Translations under genes and position numbers: made by a program
Assembly: GCA_965153455.1 (NCBI GenBank)
Contig: OZ234493.1
Span: 5,022,001 to 5,086,000, forward strand
Origin: Sphagnum compactum
Lineage: Eukaryota; Bryophyta; Sphagnopsida; Sphagnales
Direction: 5' to 3'
Length of the DNA: 64,000 bases
The notes under the pieces: model-generated
The model's input: only the letters and a program-made list of their open reading frames with translations
Told to the model about the DNA's origin: nothing
Database searches by the model: none
Shown here: positions 45,936-57,539 of the stretch, piece after piece
Numbering within the stretch: the stretch's first letter is position 1
Layout: each line of letters begins with the position of its first letter

Positions 45936-47415
45936 CATTATGAGAAATTGTGTTTGTCGAAACCACATTACCCTACAACTATATTTAAAAAATAACTCAT
46001 ACAATTGTTGTGCAACTATCCCTTGGGTATTACAATTACTATGCAATTATCCCTTTAGAAATAGGATGTATTAATAAATAAATTGCCACGTTAGAAAATT
46101 AGTTAGTTGTATTATAATACAAGTGAGTTGAAAATGGGTCTTCTATATGGTAATTTATACAAATCGTACATACATATGTAGTCAACCATGTTTAATTTTT
46201 TCAGGAGTTGCATTGTAATTGCATGTGCCAACTACTTTAAAACTTTTATAAATGTGTCATTAAAGCAACAATTATGTTGCAATAATGTGTATTGTACATA
46301 CATGCGATCATGCCACATGTCCACATTTCCACCACCCATTATGGGATACATTTGTAATTAGTTTTCAATTATGATTACCATTGATACAATTAGTATGGCC
46401 ACTAGTGCATTACCACCAAAGTACTATTGTTCAACTATGTTATGACTACAATACAACTACTTATAACTTAATAAGGATACATATTCATCAATTATTTATA
46501 TTTTCATCATATGTGTTTCATTTTGAATGATTTAAAATGTTATGGGAACACTACCTCAACTTTATTCTAGAATCATCTTTGAAGTGTAAAGGAAAATGAG
46601 TAATGAAAAAATACAAGAAGAGAAATAAGCTTTCCAACTTACAAAACACGTTTTTTTTCCCTTTTTTTTTCTCTTTGGATCCCTCCTACTTTCAAACCTC
46701 ATAACTTTCTTATTTCTTATTCATTTAAAATGATTTAAAGTGTTATGGGAGCGCCACCTAAAGTCCTACAAATCATATTTGAATTTTAATAGCAATAGAG
46801 CAACATACAAGGAATTTTGTTGGTGTTTGGGAACTAGTCTTTGTAGCATTGGGTGGTTTGTTTTTTTGAGTTATTGAACCCCTCTACTTTGAGGGGCCAT
46901 AACTTTCTCAATTTTATTCCATTTTTTGACAATTTTAATGCACTAGATGTGCCAATAGGAGGGGTTCAAGTTTTGTTTAAACACCAAAAACAATGGAACC
47001 TTCCCCTTGAATCTGGCATGCCTTGAACGCTTAAGTGTTATAGTTGCAACTCAATTTGTAACTAATGAACACAATAAAAGATTTAAACCCATATGCTTTA
47101 TCTTTGAATTCCATTACAAACTATATAAAGAAGACTTTTTCTCTTGTGTTTTCACATTCAAATACATGTGCCATTTTGAGATTAACTTAAAAAAGCTTAA
47201 CCAAAAAACAAAACATAAAACTTAAAAATAAAATTTCATAATTATTCTTTAGTGCATTTATTCTTGTGTTTTTTTACCTACTTACCTACCTAGGTAAATA
47301 AAAAATAGTAAGGTAGGTCATACATAATCATAGGTAGGTAGGTTGGTAGGTCTTAAGACCTACATACCTACATATTTACCTAGGACCTACCTACTTACAT
47401 AGGTAGGTAGAAAAA
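45936..47415. mobile_element. truncated CACTA-like element, copy of 21337-23278
   Basis: Starts CATTATGAGAAA, one base from the left end of the element at 21337, and aligns with it in the same orientation for about 1.5 kb, through 'CACATGTCCACATTTCCACC' and 'CCATAACTTTCTCAATT' blocks, up to the ACCT/AGGT cluster (47277-47412). Similarity stops at about 47415, so the last ~400 bp and the right terminus are missing. No transposase is present. Confidence 0.8.
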
Positions 47416-50400
47416 TAGTAATAGCTAACAACAAGGAAATGTATAAGGTATGGAAGATGTTCACATGGAAATGGACCAGGCCATCAACCTAGCCACATGG
47501 AATTCACAGGGTGAAAAATGCACCAAATTAAATACTTCCAATTTGTGTAGTCTCCAATTAATGTACATAGATGTTTAGATTGTTCACGTGATGGTTTAAC
47601 TATTCTCACTACATAATTAAAGACCTCTTGTACATCTAAATATCAATTGAAGTTTGGAATATGTATTGAGTGTTTCACACATGATATGAAGGTCTATGTA
47701 GGAATGCAATGAAGTTTATGAATAATAGTTGCCAGAGGGCATGAATTGGACACATGGCATGTAAACAAAAATGCAAACAAAAAATGGCATGAAGCCACAT
47801 TAGGCCCAAGGGGTAGTGAAGTGATTATAATTACTTGTTACACATACCACACATGACACAAGTAGGAAACATAATTGTTCTACCAATTATAAATGTTTTA
47901 GTGTAATTAGTCCCATTCAAATGGTCCAAAGAAAGTTAGATAGTTTTGAAGAAGCCATTGCATGTAGTAATTAAATAATGACCTTATAAATATATGGACT
48001 TTGGGAGATGTTTACAACTTTGTAACATTGCACACATAGAGTCTAGTATCTTTTGGTGAGCTTCCAAGTATTAATCAAAGAAAACAAGGTTTAAGTTGAA
48101 TTGTTCATTTGCACCATGTCACAATATCCATATCTAAGTATCATGTCGAACACCGTGAGATTTGGATTTTACCCATTAATAGAAAGAAAAGAGCTAAAGA
48201 GTATAGATGTAGAGTTTTAGGCACAAGTTGGGTACTAGGCATCTTTTAACCACTTGCAAGATTACAAGATATATGGGATAGTGATGAAAATGTTTTGTTC
48301 AAAGTTTTTGAATAGCTTATGACAACCTCCTGGAAACAATCCATGGCCAAAACACCCAACAAATCAAAAGTGTAGAACACAATGTCACAAACAATGTGAC
48401 TACTTGCTTGAATTTCAAGCTCAAAGGAAAATAAACGAGTCAATCTCGCTTTGAAAGTGGTTGAGGAACGTTTTGAATGCTAAAGATAATGTATATTAAA
48501 CACCAATACTCACTTAAAATAGAGAGTTGGATCTTCTAGTATTAGCTAATAATATACTAAAAGTGATGTGGAAGAGGAGAGCTCCCCACCATACCTAGAA
48601 GTCGCAGTGATGGACTTAGAAGAGGAGATGACAATTTCGAAGGACACCACCCCGACAACTACACCACCATTTGCAATGGGTTCCAAAAAACTAAACAATC
48701 CACCAATGGCACTTGGTTTGATTCAATATGTTTGGAACAGAGTTTAGCAACGCCTTTAAAATTGGAAATTACTTGAAGCCTAACAAGGGAAGAGTTTCGA
48801 ATAACTATGTGTAACGATTAACAACTATTTGTGGATAGGGAACTTTGAGGCTATGATGCATGAAGAGATATATTTTGCATGACAAAAATGTTTTTTCAAC
48901 TTATATGCATTTTTGAGTTTATATGTTTACTACCTTTGAATATAACATTTGGGGAGAAAAAAACTACTATGAAAATGCATAGGTTAATTGATGTAGAGGA
49001 TATTATTGGTGTCAAAATGGGCATCACATTTTGAGATATTTGACACAAGTGATATCCCAAATTTTGCATTTCATTTCCTTTATGATAAAAAAGGATTTGA
49101 AATAATTGAGTGTCATGTACAAAGAACAATAAAACATTGGATGAAAACATAAAATAACAAAAGAGCCTGGGAGGATGAGCTAACAAAATGACAACGAATG
49201 TAAACAAATTTTTTTAATCATAGATAGGCAAAGAAATTTTTAAAATTATGGAAAATATTTTAAAATTCTTGCATTGAATCTGGAACACTTGACCTAAAGC
49301 TACCTTTTATAATCAATTGTTGTAAAAGATAGTCAAGTTGAATGGGAAAAACACGTTAAACCAAGATAAAGCTCCATTGGAAAAAAATTGATAATGGGAG
49401 AAAATCAAATATTATTTTGCAGCAACTCAAACCATTGAAGAAACATTCCACAAGCTTGATTAAAAGAACTTTGGAGACCATTGGCAGAGACATTGCAATC
49501 CTATTATGGAGCCTTTAAACAATAAATCTAAAGAGTTAAAATAAGAATTATGAAATAATAGAACCAACAGAACACTCTCAAGAAGTGTATCAAGTAGTGA
49601 AATATTGCATATAGAAAGGAAAAACTTGTTTTTATCATTTAAAACTAGGTTTAATGTCTAGGTGAAATCATTGATTTATTGGAAACTCTATATTTGGGAT
49701 TTAAAACATAAGTAGATGTAGCGAGTGCATATAAATACCAGCATTCAAAGCTATTATCTTGATTTTTTTAAACAAAAGATCTATATTTCAATACTAATTA
49801 TGTATCCATTGACATCAATGTTTGAATATCTATGCAAAAATTGAAAATGAATTCATGGAACATATTAGACAATTTAAGAATCTGGAAAATTAGGAGGAAT
49901 TTACGTTGGCTCAAGCGTCATTACTAGAAAGCAATAAGGAGGATCATAATTCACATTGGAAGATTTTACAAAATGGGAAATCGAATATCATAGAGGTTTT
50001 AAAGGAATAGTTTATTGAAAGCATTTATCTGATCCCAATAGAGAATGCATAAGAGAAACTGTTACAATATGGGATAGAAAATAAAAGTAATGAACTCCTT
50101 GAAGTCGACCATGAATCACATACTCTAACTGATAGTCATCTCCTTAAGGATGAAGCATTAATCATTACATAGAGCGATACTATAGAATTTAGGGACAAAC
50201 TAACAATGTATTGAAATTGTGTAGTGGAATAGAAATGAAAGTATGAAATGCATTCAACATTAGACTCTTTTGGCAATCCATTAACAATAGTGGAATGCTT
50301 ATCCATTATTAAAACTAACTTCATAATACCTTTGAACCTATTGCCAAAAAATTGTATATTTGAGGTTTTTTCAAGTTTTCATTATCCTAAGTAGAACTTT

Positions 50401-51442
50401 TCAGATGGCTTTAAATATATTCTTCCTCATGCCTTGTTGATTTGTCTCCAAATTGTAGAAATTACAAATGTATATTAATGCAAAAAAAAATTGATCAAAA
50501 AATCAAAACCTACTAACATCTTGAAAATATTTACAAGTATAAAATTATTCGAAAATGAGGCCAAAAGTATAGGATGCACAAGAGAAAGGAAGATACGCAC
50601 AAAAGAAAGGAAATTTTCAAAAATTCAAGAGAAACGACTCAAATCACTACCACTCTAAAAACAAATAGAAAATGAAAGCTAGTTATTCCATTTAATACAA
50701 GCGTAATACAATCAAACGTATAAAAAGTCCAAAAATGTCCTAAACATTAATTCTCTCATTCTATCATCAATGAATTTCTCAACACCGGCATGGTAACAGG
50801 TCTTAGGCTTTAGAGATGGGGGGATGGAGCATAGGTCTGCCAATGCAAGTTTGGAAGCCACCTTAACATATAAAGGCAAGATAAAGCTCTAATGGGGACT
50901 TTGAAGGAAATCAGGATGTGCGAAGAATGACACATATCATCTTCTCGATCGAGTGCCTTCTTTATAGACTAGATCATTAGAAAGAGGTAAAAACATTAAA
51001 ATAATTGAGATGCATAAATAAAAAGGATGTGGCCAGACTTACTCACAATAAATGTTAATTTTGGATATTTTCATGACGGGAGAATTGTCATCAAGATTGA
51101 AGATAAGTCAAACAATAGTCTTGCCTAAGTCTACATCCAAAAGTGGTTTCAACATTTCATCAAAGATCTTTAAATCAATTTCAAGTTCAAGGATGGGCTT
51201 CCCCAGCGCCTGGTAGGCACGAATACTATTCCTTGTAAAAACTAGTAAATATAGAAGTTAGAAATATATTATATTGCAGAATAAACTTAGAACTTGAGAT
51301 AATTAAAGAGGGAGGTATGTAAGTACTTGTCCCACAAGTAAGGTCCAACTATAGTGTTTGGTAGCGAGTAAACATCAATGAAAGCCTACAATGTGATCAC
51401 ATGGAACTCCTTCGCCACCCTAAAAGTTCGTCCAGTGTAGGA
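47416..51442. other. decayed repetitive DNA, one coding-like scrap
   Basis: No gene model could be built. One plus-strand scrap at 48562-48747 reads openly as an acidic/Thr-Pro peptide (EEESSPPYLEVAVMDLEEEM, then TTPTTTPPFAMGSKKL) and ends in TAG; its composition suggests former coding sequence of a transposon. Around 49800-50200 other short coding-like plus-strand pieces occur, too broken to name. Confidence 0.35.
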
Positions 51443-52840
51443 TCAGGTCATTGACATTGCATTAATGTAGTTGTAGAAAATGTCCTTGGCATTAGGATTA
51501 ATACCCCTCTTGGCTAATTTAGTAGAAAGGGTGGAGAAATGAAACCTCAAGAAAAACATGGCGCCTAAGGCTAGATCCTTCACAAAAGGGTGACACAACT
51601 TATAAGAGTCTACAAGGAAAACGCTTATCGCAACCTTAACCTTGGGCTCGCGACCAAGGCAAGGGTTTACAAAGGTGCGGGCCAAGAGTGAAGCCCGAGA
51701 GTCACATTTCATGTTCCCAGGAGTGTATGAGAATGTGAGGGAATGAACCCACACTCTCGAATGGGCTCCCACTTTGGGAAGTGGAGTCCCAATGGAGTCC
51801 CGAATCTTCAGAAGGTAATTGTAGGGGTTAAAACTCATTGAATTGAAAAGTTACTTATACCATTAAAAAGTTCTTGGAACAAAGATGTCTTAAATGGGCT
51901 TGCATGACCCATTTGGGTACTTTAAACATAAGTTATGGCCCAAAGAACGGCCGAAAATCAAAGTGCCAATTTGATTCCTGACCACTAAAAGTCAGGAATC
52001 GCCCTGATTTACTTACATTCACATAACGCACCACATATTATTAAAAAGCTCTCGACGAGGGCTACAAGTTTGCTTTAGACCTCACCTCAATTAAAGGTCT
52101 TCACAAGAAGTTATGGGCTTCCAAAATCGCAAGAATCCCAATTTTGAGAATTTCGAGATTCTCATCTTGGGAGTCCCAAGACAAAATGACATTTGGGTGT
52201 AGGCCTTGTCGCCAAACATAGAGAATACTATAAAGGGGAAGGTGGTGGCTTCCCCCAAATTCGAGCTGTGATGAGTCTTATGAATTTATGTTTGCCTATG
52301 GTGAGTCCGTGCACCAAAAATGCTCCAACTATGCATTAATTAACTTGTTGTTTAGTTTATGCAGGTCGGTGTGAGTAATTAATTCGCTTGTCATTCGTTC
52401 TAATCCCCATCCCGAAGCTTCAACACGCCCTTCTACCTTCGAAATGCAACGAGCTAGGGAGCGTACCTCAACTCCTCATCCTTTTGCTGTTTTCACTTTT
52501 GGACTCGTAGTTGAATCTATCAAGGTGCTTAGGGGTGCATCAAAGTCAATCTTAAATATAACAGAATGTTGAGTGCAGAAACATATGGATAGAGTGAATT
52601 CGGTGGTACCTGAGAAGATGGATCCTCATTACTCATTTGTGGACTAGAGTTCACAACAAGCCATTTCATGCAAACCTTCAAGTGGTAGCTTTCAAGGAAG
52701 GAATGAATTTCCTTCAACATGTGCAGGTCATCTACATGCATAATAATGACGGCCTCTTTATCAAATAAAAATTTGTCAACAAAAACCACAATGGACTTGA
52801 TGAAATTATCCACGCACATGTTCCATTGAGGATTCAAGGA
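51443..52840 (-). pseudogene. transposon-like reading frame split by an LTR
   Basis: Two minus-strand frames lie on either side of the LTR copy B. The upstream one (52837-52541) reads KEAVIIMHVDDLHMLKEIHS, FLESYHLKVCMKWLVVNSSP, QMSNEDPSS. The downstream one (51625-51443) reads VDSYKLCHPFVKDLALGAMF, FLRFHFSTLSTKLAKRGINP. Both look like parts of one repetitive-element protein that the LTR interrupted. I recall similar text from non-flowering plants but cannot name the family. Confidence 0.4.
51626..52541 (+). mobile_element. solo LTR (copy B), no CACTA insertion
   Basis: Inverted relative of copy A (30609-35570). It starts TATCGCAACC, matching TGTCACAACC, and ends near AGGGGTGCATCA. No primer site or gag follows, so it behaves as a solo LTR. 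It retains about 110 bp missing from copy A and has a single TCT (52432-52434) where copy A carries the CACTA element. No convincing 5-bp target duplication was found. Confidence 0.75.
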
Positions 52841-52841
52841 A

Positions 52842-53340
52842 AGTGGCTTAAAAACATGCAGAATCGAGAAATTGGATGGTACATTTGTTATAACAAGGTC
52901 AACCTTGTTCTAAAAAGACACATGAAAAATACAAGTATTTACAAGAAAGATTAGGCCAATTGAATTAAAAAACATTCATGATTAATCCAATTGACATAAA
53001 AAAAGATAGAAATGGACATTCAAAAGTTGTACCAAAAGTCAAACTAAGCTCTTGGCATTCAACTTTCAACGTCGAAAGTGGGAGTCTTGGACACGAGTGA
53101 TCTTGAACTTCAACTTTTGGTGTCAAAAGTTGGAGATTGAGAGTCGAATGCTAAGAGGTCCTCAACTTTTGGTGTCGAAAGTTGAAGCCCAAGAGCTTTT
53201 TGCAATGGCTATAAACTTTGGCCCTAAAGAATATAACCAATGCTGGATTACATTCCATCTTTTGGCGCAAAATGTTTGCGACACTATTCCTGAAAAAAGA
53301 AATTTGGTTCGGACACAAGTTAGTTGACGAAACAAAATCC
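52842..53340. repeat. three short hairpin repeats
   Basis: CAACTTT...AAAGTTG hairpins recur: about 53062-53082 (CAACTTTCAACGTCGAAAGT), 53117-53138 and 53162-53183 (CAACTTTTGGTGTC then G/A AAAGTTG). Each can form a 7- to 8-bp stem. The surrounding sequence has no recognisable gene. A near-palindrome, AACAAGGTCAACCTTGTT, lies at about 52890. Confidence 0.6.
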
Positions 53341-54290
53341 AAAAGTATAACATCTATCTAGGATAAGAAATACCTCCATGAAGTCTATAATTATTGAATG
53401 TTCGGGAGGTCATACCCGAGTTTGGATCCAGGATGCAAGAATTGACTCCCAAGACACATTCATCAATTTTACTATTAAATGATAGTCCGTAGAACCAGGA
53501 AGGGGGGGTTTTGTTTTATGTCCCTCCCCATGGACGAGCTTGTGATAACTGCACTACTCAGCCTCTTTTCTTTTTTTTTGCAAAATGGTTTAAAATATGG
53601 TCAGTTTTCCAGTCGCCAAATTTCTATAGTTTATAAATGTTATCGCTGGATTTCTATTTTGTGTTCTAGCATGTAGCCAAAAATGTGAAGGAATCTTAAA
53701 CATTTTTACATCAAATTTGGCTAAACTGTCTCATGGACGATCGCCAGTTCAGCTACCTCACAAATATGAGAAAAAAAACCCTCGCACTACTTACAAGAGG
53801 CCTCACTCAAGAAGGTGTACGATTGTAGGTCACCCTGGATGGTCGGTTGTTTGGGCCGGCAGGTATGTACTTAGGGAAGGTGGTGGATTATTATTTTCCC
53901 AAATGTTGTACAAATTTTGCAGCCACTCTGCAACACTTAACTAACGCCATTTACACCCCATCTTGAGCGGCAATTAATAAGGTGAACACGACGTTGGCCA
54001 ACGGGCCATCCTCTCCAAGACGTCAAATGGAACATTTAGTAAGTAGCATGAGTCCGAAGTGTGTATTCGTCGCATGCCCAGATCACAGTGTTGGCTCTGA
54101 TGCTCTAGTCTCTCTGTGCATTCTCTCCAGTGCTCGACCTTGAGGAGTTATTCGAAAAGGACTCTCGTTTTTGCTTAAGACTGCTGTGACAGTAGAGAGA
54201 GGTCTCTAGTGTGCCAGGTATTTTGGTTGCAGTAGTGCGATTTTCTCCTCCTTCTCGACTCATCATCATCATCATCGGAGGCGTAGCAGC
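53341..54290 (+). promoter_or_regulatory. upstream region of the PDF1-like gene
   Basis: From about 53700 the sequence becomes more balanced in composition and CpG-containing, as expected of a promoter and leader. No unambiguous TATA box was found. I looked for the epidermal L1 box (TAAATGYA) and saw only near matches TAAATGTT (about 53633, plus strand, and inverted at about 54031). A (CAT)n run lies just before the start codon (about 54262-54274). Confidence 0.4.
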
Positions 54291-55881
54291 ATGGGGAGAG
54301 TTAAAGCAGCATTGCAGGTCATGTTGGTCGTGACCTGCGCTTCTTTTCTGATGTGGGTCGGCGTTTTTGTTTCTGCGGAAAGTGTTTTGGATCCTGACTC
54401 CTCAAGGAGTGAGAAGTGGTGCTCCCCGCCATCTACGACCTCCCCTCCAGCTTCTTCCAGCAGTCCTGTGTACTCTAGTCCGAGTCCTAGTTCTTCTTCG
54501 TCGTCACCAGTCTCGCCTTCTTCGCCGAGCAGTCCCACCTACTCTCCGAGTCCTACTTCTTCTTCGTCACCTGTCTCGTCTTCGCCCAGCTCTCCTTCTT
54601 ACAGCAGTCCTACCTACTCTCCGACTCCTACATCAGCGTCACCGGTCTCGTCTTCGCCCAGTTCGCCTTCTTACAACAGTCCCACGTACAGCTCTCCGAG
54701 TCCTAGTTCTTCGTCACCTGTCTCGGCTTCGCCCAGATCGCCTTCTTACAGCAGTCCCACGTACTCTCCGAGTCCTACTTCATCGTCGTCACCAGTATCG
54801 GCTTCGCCCAGCTCACCTTCTTACAGTAGTCCTAGTTTCTCGCCTCCGAGTAGGCCCAGCTCGTCGTCTCCGGCGAACGGTTCGCCGAGCTCTGGATCGA
54901 GCCCCGAGACGCCATCGTCGTCCCCAACATTTCCCGGACCGGCAGCTGCTCCGCTGCCTTCAAGCCCCTCAACTACCTACCCAACGACTCCTTCGTCTCC
55001 GAACTGTCCACCTCTTGCGAGCTGGTTCACCAGCCCAGATGCAGGCTCTCCCAGCTGGTGGGACGACCAGCTTGCAGCTGAGGACAGACAGCAGGCAGTG
55101 CCCACCGTTTCTGCCGGCATGAAGAACAAGAACACGCGCGAGGCGCAGCCAGATTCAAATGCCGACTTACTAGTTGGCCAAGAGAAACTTAGCATCCCCG
55201 ACTTTGCTGGATCTCCTTTAACCCCTTTAATCCCTGGACCGGCGTCTTCTACTGAACCAGGGACTTGCACGTAAGCAGATTTGCTGTTGTGTTGCATGCC
55301 ATTTTCCTACTACCTATTCCTTTCTAGTTGCTATTCGATGCAGGTGCTAACAGCTCGGGGAATTTATTTTGAGGTTTGTAGGGCTGGACTAGCATGGAGG
55401 CTTGCTATTAGACAATATTTGTCTGTAACAAACGTTGAATGCTAGAGATGAGGATTGCTTTGAAGTTTGGATGTTGTTGCAAATTGTAGGATTCAGTAGC
55501 GATCATGATCATGTTGGGTGGGTTGCATGCAGCTACTGGTCATCTCACACGAGTAGTATCCCAAGCATTCTGGAAGGCGCGATTGCAAGCCTCATTTCAT
55601 TGTTCGATATTGCGACGGGAACAACTCAACTTCCTTTCGCTTCTGGAACAACTCTAGTGCAAGGCTTAACAAACACGAGACCAGACGCTTACGGTGCGCT
55701 AATAAGACAGGGCTCTGCTGCGTTGATCAATTCTTACCATTTCTCCAATTTCGCTTACACCCCACAGCAGGTCAGGGAGTCTTTCAATGGAGCACTGTAT
55801 TCCGAACAAGCAGCAGCAGTACAGGCAGTACAGTTTGAGAACGCCAACCGTGGCTACAACGTTAGGAATATGGCACCATGA
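54291..55881 (+). CDS. secreted Ser/Pro-rich protein, PROTODERMAL FACTOR 1-like
   Basis: Probable cell-wall or extracellular protein. Two exons, 54291-55270 and 55533-55881, join in phase 2 (TGC AC/C TAC) with donor GTAAGC and acceptor GCATGCAG, giving 442 residues. Residues 1-29 form a signal peptide (VMLVVTCASFLMWVGVFVSA). Residues about 45-205 are Ser/Pro/Tyr-rich with a roughly 25-residue unit repeated four to five times (SPTYSPSPTSSSSPVSSSP type), likely sites of glycosylation. The C-terminal domain (about 325-442) starts GTCTYWSSH and contains GLTNTRPDAYGALIRQGSAA and QAVQFENANRG, matching the C-terminal domain of seed-plant PDF1 as I remember it. In angiosperms PDF1 is epidermis-specific; that role here is inference. 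It is the only gene in its island. Confidence 0.85.
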
Positions 55882-57252
55882 TTGGGTGGATCTCCTTCGT
55901 AGTGATCTATCGTCGATATCTTTTTTCATTTCTAAGCACTCACACTTGGGTACAGATTTCCTATCACGTCATGAGCTTTTACCCTTTTCGAACTCACATC
56001 GCTTTGTCGATGTAGTACTGCGATGGATGGATGGAATATCGGCTTTCGGAATTTGCTTCGCAGTTTCTTTCTTATTTCTTATTGGTGGATATATGATTCG
56101 TTTGCTTGCGGTTTTGTAAGTATTGCACGTCTTTTTTTTATTCTTTTTCAAGGATGCAGATTCCTAATCTTCTCAGACATTAACAAGTGCAGGAAATCAC
56201 CAATTGGCTTTTAATTCCTGTGTGGCTATATGCGTATATAAACATTTAATACGCATGCAAGGTGGCAGTCCTCTGTAATTGCATTGTCTTTGCGACGGTT
56301 TCCAAATTAGTGGTAAGGATGGTAAGAGTTGACAAGGCTCTGCTGCGTTGATCAATTATTACCGTTGTTCAGTGTGCGGCAAACTTATTTCTGAACCAAC
56401 CCATCAGATTTGAACTCTTAGGGTCTTTTTCCAATGGGTTGCTGTGATCATGGTTACGTACAGTTGAGGAGAGCGTGTGATGACTGCGATAATCGAAAGA
56501 TAACGTAACATTCTGATGAAAATATGTGCTAACCTCAAATTGCATTGGACAGAGGCAATTTATTAGAGAGTGAATCTTGAATTTTATATCTTACAAATCA
56601 TTAAGAACTGGAATGTAAACGCGCAAATAGTTGCAAATCTAAAACTCCATTCCAATCTCAATCAAAGAAAAGCAAATCGTCAATTAACTGTATGTTACGA
56701 TGAAGCACACCATTTTAAATCATTATTAGTAGATTTTGATAGTTTTTTGTGCTAATTCTATTCCCCACTATACTTAGGAACCATTGTCATTTTTTAAGGG
56801 TTTGAACGCTCTATATATAAAATATAATAATAAGTTTCCAAAAGTGTCAGTAATTTAGTAAAATCTTTCTGAATTTTTCAACAAATGGTCATCTCAAGGT
56901 GAATTTCAAATGCATGTCAGAAATTCATCAAAAATGACTGTATAGAATGATGTGTACCTAAATAAAAATTATACTTAGGAATATGTCTGATTATCGACAA
57001 AGTCGTGCGTGTTACAATCCGTTTCCACTTGCACATCAACACAAACTAGATTCATTCTGAATTGCAAATTTTATGTCAATTGATGGGAAACCTGTCAGGG
57101 GCACTTGCTCCTTTGCAACTAATCCCGCAGTGTACAAAACTGTATGCAAGCTCAGGTAGGAGAGAAATGGGCAATCGACAACTTGACAATTCACAATGGC
57201 CTAATTAATAGCTGTACTAACGATATAAATCATGCCTCACTGTAAATCTGGT
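55882..57252. other. 3' flank of the PDF1-like gene
   Basis: No further gene was recognised. The interval contains a short duplicate of exon 2 (56337-56368, listed separately) and then AT-rich DNA. The 3' UTR of the PDF1-like gene lies at its start; no single poly(A) signal stands out. Confidence 0.45.
56337..56368 (+). repeat. short duplicate of PDF1-like exon 2
   Basis: 'GGCTCTGCTGCGTTGATCAA' and the following 'TTATTACC' repeat, with one mismatch, the exon 2 sequence at about 55711-55742 (the ALIRQGSAALINSYHF region). Similarity fades on both sides. It is a small duplication or the trace of a decayed second gene copy. Confidence 0.7.
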
Positions 57253-57333
57253 GTGTAGTTTTAGGGTTTAGGGGTTTAGTTCAAAAATGGTGAAAATTCA
57301 ACCCTAACTACACTAATTTTCACCATTTTTGAA
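57253..57333. repeat. interleaved inverted repeats with telomere-like words
   Basis: Order A (57253-57268, GTGTAGTTTTAGGGTT), B (57280-57298, TTCAAAAATGGTGAAAATT), A' (57300-57313, AACCCTAACTACAC), B' (57315-57333). B' is the exact reverse complement of B (19 bp), and A' matches A except for two extra T in A. The layout is A-B-A'-B'. Between 57260 and 57279 lie about two TTTAGGG units, the plant telomere word. Confidence 0.88.
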
Positions 57334-57539
57334 TTAAAAGAAATTGGGAAGTGTGTTTTTGACTGTAAATTCTACTATTCAAATTTTCCACTATCACGAA
57401 TAATGAAAATTTCTGAAAAAAAAACCGAAAATAGAGTTTCTGGAAATTTGACGCATTTGGAGATTTTGAGGGAAAAGCGTTAACCAATAAAAACAAGTAC
57501 CAGGTCAGGTTAGCCACGAAGTGCTCTTGATTGCTGTAC

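Noticed and set aside
51621-52546. 5-bp target duplication around LTR copy B
   Set aside because: Flanking pentamers differ, so the solo-LTR call rests on alignment with copy A only.
53620-54040. L1 box (TAAATGYA) controlling the PDF1-like gene
   Set aside because: Only TAAATGTT near matches were found; they do not fit the consensus.
54367-55122. Long Arg/Leu-rich frame overlapping the PDF1-like exon 1
   Set aside because: It is the +1 shadow of the Ser/Pro codon repeats; the other frame has a signal peptide and a conserved C-terminal domain.
57260-57279. Telomere or chromosome end
   Set aside because: Only about two TTTAGGG-like units are present, within unique flanking DNA.
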